From NCBI GenBank assembly GCA_000372225.1, contig AQTY01000004.1, forward strand, positions 18,964 through 82,963: a stretch of 64,000 bases of DNA, in the 5' to 3' direction. A model generated the notes under the pieces. The model was not told the origin of the DNA, did not search any database, and worked only from the letters and a program-made list of their open reading frames with translations. The translations under genes were made by a program, and so were the position numbers. Below are positions 25,650-34,040 of this stretch, one piece after another. This DNA comes from Candidatus Nitromaritima sp. SCGC AAA288-L16 (GTDB lineage: Bacteria; Nitrospinota; Nitrospinia; Nitrospinales; VA-1). How positions within the stretch are numbered: the first letter of the stretch is position 1; every line of letters starts with the position of its first letter.

Positions 25650-26633
25650 CTACTTGCTATACGCCCAAAAATGTGACATCGGTTCGTTAGAACAAAACCT
25701 TCGGTATTTTAGGAGTGTATCCAAACCGTCCGCTGTCCTTTCGACATTACTGGGCTCTTCCTTAAAGTCACCCCAGCCTAGTTCATTTTTTTCATCCAAA
25801 AGCCAACGGACTCCTTTTGCGATGGCAGAAGAATATTTTTCTTTTTGGTTAAACGTATCTGCCACCAAGATCAGATTGCGGCAGGCGTCCATTGTGTGAT
25901 CCATGTTCTCACCATCCCACGATCCATTCTCTGCTTGCTCGTCAACCATACTATCAGCTGCCTCAAGACATATTTTTTGGGCATCTTCTATTCCATCTAT
26001 AAAATATGCTGGTATCAAGGTGTATTGCATAAGGTGTGCGGTTGTTTCGATCCCTGCGGGATGAAATATATCATCCTTCCATAAACCGGTGTCACGCTGC
26101 CAATTCATAATGAAATCGTATCCCCGTTTACGGGCTTTGTTGATCCGATCATCATTTTTTTTATCGTGTGTAACCTGGTACACCGTAAGAAATACTGTCA
26201 CCGAACAAGTAGTATCCAAGTGCGACCACTCGACGTCCGACCAATGCCCGTCATCTTCCTGGCTAGACAAGATATACTCCAGAGCGCGTTGGATTGACTC
26301 TTCAATTGTTGGGTTATTTAGAATAAGGTTCCCGCGGCAGAGCTTCAAACCAACAAAGGTTGTTATCCATATGGATGTTTTGTCTGCATGCGACATCTTG
26401 GACCATCCACCATCAGAATTTTGTACATTTGTGCACTCGGCAAAGTCTTCAGCGTATTCGGATGTATTGCCAACATGTAAAATACATCGTAGGACATGTT
26501 CCAAAATTTCCATATCCTGTTCACCGCAAAGAAGACTCCACTGGTCAGCCTCAGACAATAAATAAGCCCACTCACGTTCAATAACTCGAGCTAGTTCATG
26601 TTGATCAATTTGAGTCGTTAAACTCACCTTCAA
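25650..26633 (-). CDS. Terpenoid-cyclase / prenyltransferase alpha-alpha-toroid protein
   Basis: 327 residues, no signal peptide. It contains at least four QW-type motifs spaced about 50 residues apart: QNSDGGW, QEDDGHW, QRDTGLW and QAENGSW, plus WLLDEKNELGWGDF, typical of the squalene-hopene cyclase and protein prenyltransferase toroid. It has one barrel only (half a cyclase). At the place where class II cyclases carry DxDD the sequence reads WSHLDTTCSVTVF, so the classic catalytic acid motif is absent. It may be a non-cyclase toroid or a divergent enzyme. Its partner gene encodes a cytidylyltransferase-like protein. Confidence 0.8.
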   Translation of the reverse strand: MKVSLTTQIDQHELARVIEREWAYLLSEADQWSLLCGEQDMEILEHVLRCILHVGNTSEYAEDFAECTNVQNSDGGWSKMSHADKTSIWITTFVGLKLCRGNLILNNPTIEESIQRALEYILSSQEDDGHWSDVEWSHLDTTCSVTVFLTVYQVTHDKKNDDRINKARKRGYDFIMNWQRDTGLWKDDIFHPAGIETTAHLMQYTLIPAYFIDGIEDAQKICLEAADSMVDEQAENGSWDGENMDHTMDACRNLILVADTFNQKEKYSSAIAKGVRWLLDEKNELGWGDFKEEPSNVERTADGLDTLLKYRRFCSNEPMSHFWAYSK

Positions 26634-26692
26634 TCTCCCGTTTTATCCCTATCACATTGAAGACAGAACAAATTATTAATAAATTTTACAAT

Positions 26693-27373
26693 CTATCTCG
26701 ATTCGGTTGCTAGGCTGGGTTGAAAATCAGAAGACAATGACCCTTGGTTACCCATTTTCTTAGCTTTCAACTTATTTTCAATCCATAGCCTAGCCTCATC
26801 CGAATTTCCAAGGCTGCGTGGATATTTTTTTAGGAATTCCTGATATTCTCCCATCGAACCAGATTTTTTGACTTGTTTAAAAATTTGATCCTCTAAAGCT
26901 TCTATCTGCCTCTCAATAGCTTCCTGTTCTTTAGCTGTAGACAATTGAACTATTCTACTGAGACCCACTATTGCCTCATCATATTCCCTGTTTTCTTCAA
27001 GGATAGCGGACTGAACTTTTAGTACGCGCACCAAGTTCATTTTAAGTTGATCTTCTCTCGGTCTCAATTTGAGCCCCTGATCGTAGTGGTAGATGGCCTT
27101 TACAATCTCGTCATTAGCATAGTAAAGCAGACCTAAATTATTCCTGACTTCGAAAGAATTTGGGTTTCTTTGTAAAAACTTATTCCAAAGCACAATGGCA
27201 GAGTCGATTTGCCCCTTCTGCTGGTGCAATGCGGCCCTTGCGAATAATTCCTGATCAAATTTTGACAGAGACTGAGAAGGGATATCGGAGAACTGACTAG
27301 GAGCTTTCGCACAACCCAAAGCCATATAATTCAATATGATAAAACCAATAATACCAAACTTGAAAAATTTCAT
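26693..27373 (-). CDS. TPR lipoprotein
   Basis: 226 residues. Lipoprotein signal MKFFKFGIIGFIILNYMALG followed by Cys. Two clear TPR units follow (QKGQIDSAIVLWNKFLQRNP, FEVRNNLGLLYYANDEIVKA, IYHYDQGLKLRPREDQL) and a charged coiled-coil-like C-terminus (AKEQEAIERQIEALEDQIF). TPRs mediate protein binding; here it would be membrane-anchored in the periplasm. First gene of the minus-strand set 27373-24053 and divergent from the thiamin operon. Confidence 0.82.
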   Translation of the reverse strand: MKFFKFGIIGFIILNYMALGCAKAPSQFSDIPSQSLSKFDQELFARAALHQQKGQIDSAIVLWNKFLQRNPNSFEVRNNLGLLYYANDEIVKAIYHYDQGLKLRPREDQLKMNLVRVLKVQSAILEENREYDEAIVGLSRIVQLSTAKEQEAIERQIEALEDQIFKQVKKSGSMGEYQEFLKKYPRSLGNSDEARLWIENKLKAKKMGNQGSLSSDFQPSLATESR

Positions 27374-27462
27374 GACCGAACTATACCAAATATTTTTTTA
27401 AGATCAATATATCTTGACATGTTTTTTTTTTACGTTAATCTGCTGTGCAAAGTCAAAAGTAG

Positions 27463-27543
27463 TTCGCTAGGGGTGATTTTCTGAGAGTCTTTAAAGGGCA
27501 ACCCTTTGAACCTGATCTGGCTAATACCAGCGAAGGGAAGTGG
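27463..27543 (+). promoter_or_regulatory. TPP (THI-box) riboswitch
   Basis: The conserved THI elements appear in order: GCTAGGGGTG, CTGAGA (27481-27486), ACCCTTTGAACCTGATCTGG (from 27511) and CTAATACCAGCGAAGGGAAG. These form the two parallel helices of the thiamin pyrophosphate aptamer. It lies 140 bp upstream of thiS. With the terminator that follows, TPP binding should switch off transcription of thiS-thiG-thiE-thiC. Confidence 0.96.
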
Positions 27544-27559
27544 ATAGAGCTTTTAGCAG

Positions 27560-27595
27560 AGCTATGATCCCTTATTTGGTTGTAGCTTTTTTTTT
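27560..27595 (+). terminator. Expression-platform terminator of the TPP riboswitch
   Basis: AGCTATGATC (27560-27569) pairs with GGTTGTAGCT (27578-27587), allowing G-U pairs, giving a 10-bp hairpin followed by about nine T residues. Placement 16 bp after the aptamer fits a transcription-attenuation riboswitch. Confidence 0.85.
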
Positions 27596-27686
27596 GCGTT
27601 CCCTTTCTTTACTCACCCCCACCTAGTCATGGTTTTAAATTTCGATTGAACTTTATTTTAGTTTGATTGAGCCGGGGCTTCCTACG

Positions 27687-27890
27687 ATGGTACTTAGAAT
27701 AAATGGCGAAGAAAAAAATATCTATTCCAGTATCAACTTAGCAGAATTGTTGCTTGAGTTGGAAATAGTTTTACCTCATTGTGCCGTGGCACTGAACCAG
27801 GAAGTTGTGCCTAGCTCAAAACTCAAGCAAACCAAAATTCATGATGGAGACGATGTCGAAATTGTTCATGCGGTAGGTGGTGGACTCTGA
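27687..27890 (+). CDS. thiS: Sulfur carrier protein ThiS
   Basis: About 67 residues from ATG 27687; a TTG 24 bases upstream is in frame but would add a non-family tail. Ubiquitin-like beta-grasp fold: MVLRINGEEKNI, LLLELEIVLPHCAVALNQEV, DGDDVEIVHAVGGGL. ThiS normally ends in Gly-Gly, which is adenylated and thiocarboxylated to donate sulfur for the thiazole ring. Here an extra Leu follows Gly-Gly-Gly. First gene after the TPP riboswitch; thiG follows after 55 bp. No thiF is present in the window. Confidence 0.92.
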   Translation: MVLRINGEEKNIYSSINLAELLLELEIVLPHCAVALNQEVVPSSKLKQTKIHDGDDVEIVHAVGGGL

Positions 27891-27945
27891 TTTAAAAAAT
27901 GTATTTTTTGTAAAATTCTTTCTAAATTTTTCTGAAGATTTTAAA

Positions 27946-28722
27946 ATGAATTCATCACAGTTGAAGATAGGCAACAGAACATTTACTACTCGCTTGATTG
28001 TTGGAACAGGGAAATATGCGTCGTTTGAGGAAGCGCGTGATGCCATAGCCGCTTCAGGAGCAGAAATGATCACCTTAGCGGTACGCCGTATCGAACTAGA
28101 TAAAGCCAAGGACTCTATTCTTAATTTTCTCGATCCAAAAACATACTGTTTTCTACCTAATACTGCTGGTTGCTATACGGTCAATGAAGCAATCATGACT
28201 TGCCAGCTTGCGCGTGAAGCGGGGCTGGGAAATATGGTTAAAGTTGAAGTTATTGGTGATAAAAAAACGTTATTCCCCGATAATGAAGCCACTCTGGAAG
28301 CCTCAAAAATTCTAGTAAAAGATGGTTTTCAGGTACTCCCTTACTGCACAGATGATGTGGTTCTTTGTAAAAAACTAGAGGAAGTGGGCTGCTCTGCCGT
28401 TATGCCGCTAGCTGCGCCCATTGGATCAGGGCTCGGGGTGTGTAACCCATTTACTTTAAAACTAATTCTTGAGGCTGTGCAAGTACCAGTCATTGTAGAT
28501 GCAGGTGTAGGAACCGCCTCTGATGCCTGCAGGGCCATGGAACTTGGAATAGACGGACTTCTCATGAACACTGCAATTGCAGGGGCGCAAGATCCTATTA
28601 AAATGGCCTGCGCTATGAAAGCTGCTGTGGAATGTGGACGCCAAGCCTTTGAAGCAGGGCGCATACCAAAGAAACTCTATGCATCTGCTAGCAGCCCACT
28701 CGATGGCTTGATAGATATTTAA
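27946..28722 (+). CDS. thiG: Thiazole synthase
   Basis: 258 residues from ATG 27946, chosen because NSSQLKIGNRTFTTRLIVGT is the family start and GAAG precedes it. TIM barrel with LIVGTGKYASFEEARDAI, MVKVEVIGDKKTLFPDN (the Lys that forms the imine with deoxyxylulose phosphate lies in this strand), VMPLAAPIGSGLGVCNP and PVIVDAGVGTASDACRAMEL. It makes the thiazole phosphate of thiamin from DXP, ThiS thiocarboxylate and dehydroglycine. Within the riboswitch-controlled operon. Confidence 0.97.
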   Translation: MNSSQLKIGNRTFTTRLIVGTGKYASFEEARDAIAASGAEMITLAVRRIELDKAKDSILNFLDPKTYCFLPNTAGCYTVNEAIMTCQLAREAGLGNMVKVEVIGDKKTLFPDNEATLEASKILVKDGFQVLPYCTDDVVLCKKLEEVGCSAVMPLAAPIGSGLGVCNPFTLKLILEAVQVPVIVDAGVGTASDACRAMELGIDGLLMNTAIAGAQDPIKMACAMKAAVECGRQAFEAGRIPKKLYASASSPLDGLIDI

Positions 28723-28737
28723 TAGACGAAACAAATC

Positions 28738-29415
28738 GTGCAAACGTTAGAAGCAAACTATACTCATAAAATGATAACTCAGGATCTCAACGGGCTCCGT
28801 ATGTATCTGATCACTGATCGGTCTTTATTCGATGGGGGGGGGGAATTCCTAGATGCCGTGGAAGCCACCTTGATGGGAGGGGTCAAAGCGATTCAGTTAA
28901 GAGAAAAAGATCTATCAGACTACGAACTTGTCGAACTAGGAAAAAAACTACGTCTCCTCACATCCAATTATGGAGCTCGGCTCTTCATCAACTCGCGAGC
29001 AGATATCGCCGAACAAATAGGTGCTAATGGTGTGCACTTGGCCGAAACCAGTGTTCATGCCCATGAGGTTAAAAGAAATTTTCCTGACTTAATCGTAGGA
29101 GTTTCGACTCACTCACTGGAAGGGGCACATCTTGCAGAAACACAAGGCGCTGATTACATAACTTTCAGTCCTATTTACGAAACACCCTCCAAAGCGAGTT
29201 ATGGCCCGCCTCAGGGCTTGGACACATTGCGGCAAGTCACTCATGCAGTTCGCTTACCGGTTCTGGCTTTGGGAGGGATAACATTGCACCGCGTTCCCGA
29301 ATGTTTGGAGCAGGGAGCCTTCGGGGTCGCCTTGATTTCTGACATCTGGAACTCATCTCATATAAAACAACATTCATTTGAATATATGCAGAACTTTGGA
29401 GGAAACACGTTATGA
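28738..29415 (+). CDS. thiE: Thiamin-phosphate synthase
   Basis: Up to 225 residues from GTG 28738; ATG 28771 or 28801 may be the true start, since the family usually begins close to MYLITDRSLF. TIM barrel motifs: VKAIQLREKDLSDYELVELG, LFINSRADIAEQIGANGVHL, VGVSTHSLEGAHLAETQGAD, YITFSPIYETPSK and PVLALGGIT. It joins hydroxymethylpyrimidine pyrophosphate to thiazole phosphate. A run of ten G residues (28834-28843) lies inside the coding region. Its stop overlaps the thiC start (ATGA). Confidence 0.95.
   Translation: MQTLEANYTHKMITQDLNGLRMYLITDRSLFDGGGEFLDAVEATLMGGVKAIQLREKDLSDYELVELGKKLRLLTSNYGARLFINSRADIAEQIGANGVHLAETSVHAHEVKRNFPDLIVGVSTHSLEGAHLAETQGADYITFSPIYETPSKASYGPPQGLDTLRQVTHAVRLPVLALGGITLHRVPECLEQGAFGVALISDIWNSSHIKQHSFEYMQNFGGNTL
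28834..28843 (+). repeat. Poly(G)10 homopolymer within thiE
   Basis: Ten consecutive G residues encode three glycines and the first base of the next Glu codon (DGGGEF). This lies near the N-terminus, so gain or loss of one G would truncate ThiE early and could also affect translation of the overlapping thiC. Rare in an AT-rich genome. Confidence 0.95.
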
Positions 29416-31349
29416 CACAATTAGAATCTAATGGTAATGGCAACCGCCATGGAGCTACAGATGAAAAGGTTGAAATTTCTACCGATCCGATTTCCCCGAA
29501 CTCTAAAAAAGTCTATGTCAACGGAAGCCTGCATCCGGATATAAAAGTCCCGTTCCGGGAAATTTCCTTGTCCCCCTCTACCACAATAAGTGGCAATGGA
29601 AATGAGAACGGTAACGGCTACCACAAGAAAAATAGCGAGAGTTCCATCCTCGTCTATGACACATCCGGCCCCTACACCGATCCGGAAGCAAAGATTGATA
29701 TTCGTGAAGGATTGCAACCCATCCGCCTTCCCTGGGTCATCGGCCGTGAAGATGTAGAGTATTACGATGCGCGAACTATTCTGCCGAAAGACGATGGCTA
29801 TCGAGATGGGGAAAATCCTAATACCGAGCGGTTCCCTAAAACCCGCTCTCAGGTTCTACGCGCAAAACCAGGACAAAATGTCACCCAAATGCATTACGCC
29901 AAAAAGGGAATCATCACTCCCGAGATGGAATTCATCGCTATTCGTGAAAACCAGAAACGCAAACAATGGATTGAAAATGCTGAACGGGAAAATCGACTGA
30001 AAGGAAATTCTTTCGGAGCCAACCTGCAGAACGAAATCACTCCGGAATTCGTCCGCGAAGAAGTAGCACGAGGCCGAGCCATAATTCCGGCTAATATTAA
30101 CCACCCGGAATCGGAGCCGATGATCATCGGGCGGAATTTTCTCGTCAAGATCAACTCCAACATCGGCAACTCAGCAGTCAGTTCCTCTATCGAAGAAGAA
30201 GTCGAAAAGATGGTCTGGTCATCACGATGTGGTGCCGACAATGTTATGGATCTCTCAACCGGGAAAAATATCCACACGACACGTGAGTGGATCCTGCGCA
30301 ACTCACCGGTTCCCATCGGTACAGTTCCCATCTATCAGGCCTTGGAAAAAGTCGATGGCAAAATTGAAGATCTGACATGGGAAATTTATCGCGATACTCT
30401 GATCGAACAATGCGAACAGGGCGTGGACTATTTCACCATCCATGCTGGCGTGTTATTGCGCTATGTACCGATGACCGCAAAGCGCATCACCGGCATCGTC
30501 TCACGCGGTGGAGCAATTATGGCAAAATGGTGTCTCACTTATCATAAAGAAAGTTTCCTATATACAAACTTTGAGGAAATTTGCGAAATCCTGAAATCCT
30601 ATGATGTCTCTTTCTCTCTGGGTGATGGATTGCGCCCCGGTTCCACCGCTGACGCTAACGATGAAGCCCAGTTCGCAGAATTAGAAACTCTCGGTGAGTT
30701 GACGAAGATCGCCTGGAAACATGAAGTGCAGACCATGATCGAAGGCCCCGGTCATGTTCCTATGCACATGATTAAAGAAAACATGGAAAAACAATTGGCA
30801 GTGTGTGGAGAGGCTCCTTTCTACACATTGGGACCGCTGACCACCGACATCGCACCGGGTTACGACCACATTACCAGTGGCATCGGCGCAGCAATGATCG
30901 GCTGGTACGGTACCGCCATGCTCTGCTACGTTACTCCCAAAGAACACCTGGGGCTACCTAACCGTGACGACGTAAAAGAAGGCGTTATCACATACAAGAT
31001 CGCGGCACACGCGGCGGATCTTGCCAAAGGCCATCCCGGAGCAAGAGTGCGTGATGATGCTTTGAGTAAAGCCCGGTTCGAGTTTCGCTGGGAAGACCAG
31101 TTCAATCTATCGCTCGACCCGGAAAAGGCGTTGCAGTTCCATGATGAAACTCTGCCAAAAGATTCTGCCAAAGTAGCGCATTTTTGTTCGATGTGCGGCC
31201 CGCATTTCTGTTCGATGAAAATCACGCAGGACGTGCGCGACTACGCCCAACAAAAAGGAATGAAAGAAACACAGGCGCTGGGTGAAGGTATGAAAGAAAT
31301 GTCCGCATCCTTCAAAGAAAAAGGCGGCGAGATTTACTCAAAACTCTAA
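29412..31349 (+). CDS. thiC: Phosphomethylpyrimidine synthase
   Basis: 645 residues, the long bacterial form with an N-terminal extension containing Asn-Gly runs (SNGNGN and GNGNENGNG). Core motifs: MHYAKKGIITPEMEFIAIRE, RSRCGADNVMDLSTG-like SSRCGADNVMDLSTGKNIHT, FTIHAGVLLRYVP and SLGDGLRPGSTADANDEAQF. The C-terminal CSMCGPHFCSMK is the CX2CX4C [4Fe-4S] site. It rearranges aminoimidazole ribotide to the thiamin pyrimidine with S-adenosylmethionine. Base composition is visibly more GC-rich than neighbouring genes. Last gene of the riboswitch operon. Confidence 0.98.
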   Translation: MTQLESNGNGNRHGATDEKVEISTDPISPNSKKVYVNGSLHPDIKVPFREISLSPSTTISGNGNENGNGYHKKNSESSILVYDTSGPYTDPEAKIDIREGLQPIRLPWVIGREDVEYYDARTILPKDDGYRDGENPNTERFPKTRSQVLRAKPGQNVTQMHYAKKGIITPEMEFIAIRENQKRKQWIENAERENRLKGNSFGANLQNEITPEFVREEVARGRAIIPANINHPESEPMIIGRNFLVKINSNIGNSAVSSSIEEEVEKMVWSSRCGADNVMDLSTGKNIHTTREWILRNSPVPIGTVPIYQALEKVDGKIEDLTWEIYRDTLIEQCEQGVDYFTIHAGVLLRYVPMTAKRITGIVSRGGAIMAKWCLTYHKESFLYTNFEEICEILKSYDVSFSLGDGLRPGSTADANDEAQFAELETLGELTKIAWKHEVQTMIEGPGHVPMHMIKENMEKQLAVCGEAPFYTLGPLTTDIAPGYDHITSGIGAAMIGWYGTAMLCYVTPKEHLGLPNRDDVKEGVITYKIAAHAADLAKGHPGARVRDDALSKARFEFRWEDQFNLSLDPEKALQFHDETLPKDSAKVAHFCSMCGPHFCSMKITQDVRDYAQQKGMKETQALGEGMKEMSASFKEKGGEIYSKL

Positions 31350-31482
31350 TCTTTTGACTGAGTCATAGACGACTTGCTAAATAAAAAATCACACTCTAGC
31401 TTTATTAAAAAATATGATTGAGTGAAATCTTTCCCAATTGTACTAATTGGTAAATAACTCCAAAATGAAATGGGTGATCTAA

Positions 31483-33177
31483 TTAAGGTTGGATCATTTC
31501 TTTGGCATGGCTGAGGGTAGCCTCCGTGACTTTCTTCCCACCGGACATCCTTGCAATTTCTTCTACTCTTTCTTGCTCCGAAAGTTCACGAATGCCGGAA
31601 TAAGTCCGTTTCTCTTTCACTGTTTTAAACACTACAAAGTGTGAAATTGCCTTGCCCGCAATTTGGGGCAGGTGTGTAATACAGAACACTTGTTTTTCGG
31701 TAGCAATTTTTTTCAATTTACTCCCCACCACCTCGGCAATTTTTCCACCTATCCCCGTATCGATCTCATCGAAAACCATTACAGGAATAGTATCTTGCTT
31801 ATTGAGGTTTGATTTTAATGCCAGCATAAGCCGGGAAAGCTCTCCTCCTGAAGCTATCTTAGCGAGAGGCTTTAGGTCCTCTCCCAGGTTAGGAGAAAAT
31901 AAAAATTCTATTGTCCCCAACCCCTTTGAATTTAATTTCACCTTTTGGTTTCGAAATTTTACGAAATTAGTGTCATCCCCTTCATAGTTAAATTGCACTT
32001 TTAACCTCACATCTTTCATGCCAAGGTCACAAAGTTCCTTCTCTACCTCTTTTTTAAATACACCGGCTGTTTTTTCCCTTTTATCTGCCAACACTACAGA
32101 AAGCTCTGACAAAATGGTCTGGTGTAGTTTTATACCTTTTTGAACCTTTTCCATATTTTCATGGAAAGAAGAAAGAGTATCGAGTTCGGTAGAAATTTTC
32201 TCACGGTAATCCAAAACCAAATTAATACCCCCGCCGTATTTACGTTTTAGCCCGTTGATTTCCGATAAACGATCTTCTATTTCTTCAAGACGAGATGGAT
32301 TGAATTCTATCTTATGAGCATAGTCTCTCAACTCTTTAATCAGTTCTTCAATTTCACAAAAAGCGGATTGCCCTCGTTGTGCCTGTTTCCCCAATTCCGG
32401 ATCCAAAGAAGGAAGCGACTCTAATTCTCTTTTCACTACACCCAATTCTTCAAGGACCGCTCCTTCTTTTTCTCCAATTAAGTTGAGAACTGATTTCACC
32501 GACTCGTGAATTTTTTCTGCATATTGCAATTTATTTTTTTCTGATTTGAGGAGATCTTCCTCGTTCAGTGAAAGACTGGCTTTATCAATTTCATTAATTT
32601 GAAACCGCAGTAAATCCTCTCGTTGCATGCGATCACTTTCTTTAGAGCTTAAATCTTCTAATTTCTTTAGATCTTCTAGATATGTAAAATATTTTTTAGA
32701 AAACTTGTTTCTTTCATCCATGGTTTTCCCATACAAATCGAGCAGGTCAACATGAATTTCCGAATTGAGTAGTGCCTGATGATCATGCTGGCCATGAATA
32801 TCAACTAGCCTGTCTCCTAACTTCGCTAAGACACCAACAGTAACCGCGCAGTCGTTAACCATGCAACGATTTTTCCCCGTATTAGATATCGTTCGCCTTA
32901 AAAGGACCTCTCCGTTATTATCGTTGATGCCCAATTCTGAAAGGATATCTAACGTTTGTAGATTTGTAATCTCAAACACACTCTCAACGGTTGCCGATGA
33001 TTCTCCTGTGCGAATAAAATTGGAATCGGCTCTACCCCCAAGAATTAGGTTGAGAGCATCTATAATAATTGACTTCCCGGCACCCGTTTCCCCCGTCAGT
33101 GCTGTAAGACCAGACGTGAATTCGACATTCAGGTTATCAATAATAGCAAAATTATTTATCCTTAATTCTTTCAGCAT
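31483..33177 (-). CDS. recN: DNA repair protein RecN
   Basis: 564 residues. Walker A ALTGETGAGKSIIIDALNLI at the N-terminus, RRTISNTGKNRCMVND with the typical Q-loop-like DIHGQHDHQALL next, a central coiled coil, then signature ASGGELSRLMLALKS and Walker B VMVFDEIDTGIGG, with ITHLPQIAG as the His switch. RecN is an SMC-like ATPase acting in double-strand break repair. It is 15 bp downstream of a TPR protein gene on the same strand. Confidence 0.97.
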   Translation of the reverse strand: MLKELRINNFAIIDNLNVEFTSGLTALTGETGAGKSIIIDALNLILGGRADSNFIRTGESSATVESVFEITNLQTLDILSELGINDNNGEVLLRRTISNTGKNRCMVNDCAVTVGVLAKLGDRLVDIHGQHDHQALLNSEIHVDLLDLYGKTMDERNKFSKKYFTYLEDLKKLEDLSSKESDRMQREDLLRFQINEIDKASLSLNEEDLLKSEKNKLQYAEKIHESVKSVLNLIGEKEGAVLEELGVVKRELESLPSLDPELGKQAQRGQSAFCEIEELIKELRDYAHKIEFNPSRLEEIEDRLSEINGLKRKYGGGINLVLDYREKISTELDTLSSFHENMEKVQKGIKLHQTILSELSVVLADKREKTAGVFKKEVEKELCDLGMKDVRLKVQFNYEGDDTNFVKFRNQKVKLNSKGLGTIEFLFSPNLGEDLKPLAKIASGGELSRLMLALKSNLNKQDTIPVMVFDEIDTGIGGKIAEVVGSKLKKIATEKQVFCITHLPQIAGKAISHFVVFKTVKEKRTYSGIRELSEQERVEEIARMSGGKKVTEATLSHAKEMIQP

Positions 33178-33192
33178 TATAGTCAGCGTTTA

Positions 33193-33933
33193 TCAATTCT
33201 GTATTTTCCCCAAGAAGCCTAAGGCTTGAGTCTTCCATTCAAGAACGGACTCCTCTTTTTGCGAACTTAATTTCATATTAAGAAGTGTGTGTAGTATACC
33301 CTTTGCTAAAATAAAATCTCCCTTTTCGATATAGGCCTCAGCAAGGCCAAGATAATTTTCTCCAAATTCAGAGCCAAGTTGGATGGCCTTTTGAAAATGT
33401 GCAATTGAACGTTCTAGATCTCCCCCTAATACAAAAGGGAGCTTTAAATAAAGGTTTCCCAGCGCTCTGTGCGGTCCACCTTCTTCAATGGATGGATCTA
33501 AATTAATGGCAGTTTCCATATCTTTTTTAAACGGTGCAATGGTTCCCAAACTACTCCAGATACCTTGAATCTGACCCAGAGTTCCGCTGCAAAGGCCGTT
33601 AAAAAAAAACCCATTGGCGGACTGTGAATTAATTTCAATCGTTTTTTTTGCCTGCAACATGCATAGCGAAAAAAAATAGATTTTTTTGGATTCAGAAGTA
33701 AATGTTTCACCAAGCTTGAAGTAAACTCTTCCCAACCTCCAGAAAAGCTTGTCCGACTCTGGAAAGGTCTTTAAGGACTTCTTGACCAATGCTTCTAACG
33801 TGTATAAATCATCTGTTGATTTGGCCAAACTGTAATTGCGGTCTAGTTCTTTAACTAAACCCGTTTCCTGACTTGCCAAACCCACAAAAAGTATCGAAAA
33901 TAAAAGACCCTTCCCTGACAAAGCTAGACTCAT
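33193..33933 (-). CDS. Exported TPR protein
   Basis: 246 residues with an N-terminal hydrophobic segment (GKGLLFSILFVGLASQ) that is probably a signal peptide. TPR-like helices follow: LYTLEALVKKSLKTFPESDK, LFWRLGRVYFKLGETFTSES and GPHRALGNLYLKLPFVLGGD, then LERSIAHFQKAIQLGSEFGE. The EGGPHRALG...LGGD arrangement is like TRAP-transporter T-component and RMD-type TPR proteins. Function unknown; it abuts recN but that is probably incidental. Confidence 0.75.
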   Translation of the reverse strand: MSLALSGKGLLFSILFVGLASQETGLVKELDRNYSLAKSTDDLYTLEALVKKSLKTFPESDKLFWRLGRVYFKLGETFTSESKKIYFFSLCMLQAKKTIEINSQSANGFFFNGLCSGTLGQIQGIWSSLGTIAPFKKDMETAINLDPSIEEGGPHRALGNLYLKLPFVLGGDLERSIAHFQKAIQLGSEFGENYLGLAEAYIEKGDFILAKGILHTLLNMKLSSQKEESVLEWKTQALGFLGKIQN

Positions 33934-34040
33934 GTAAAGAAAATTATTTTTTTAGTTTAAGTAAAACAGGCTATACTTAATTTTTTGGGAAATCGGTATT
34001 GAACCCCCGCTCAATTTCTAATTACTAATTTATCATAACT

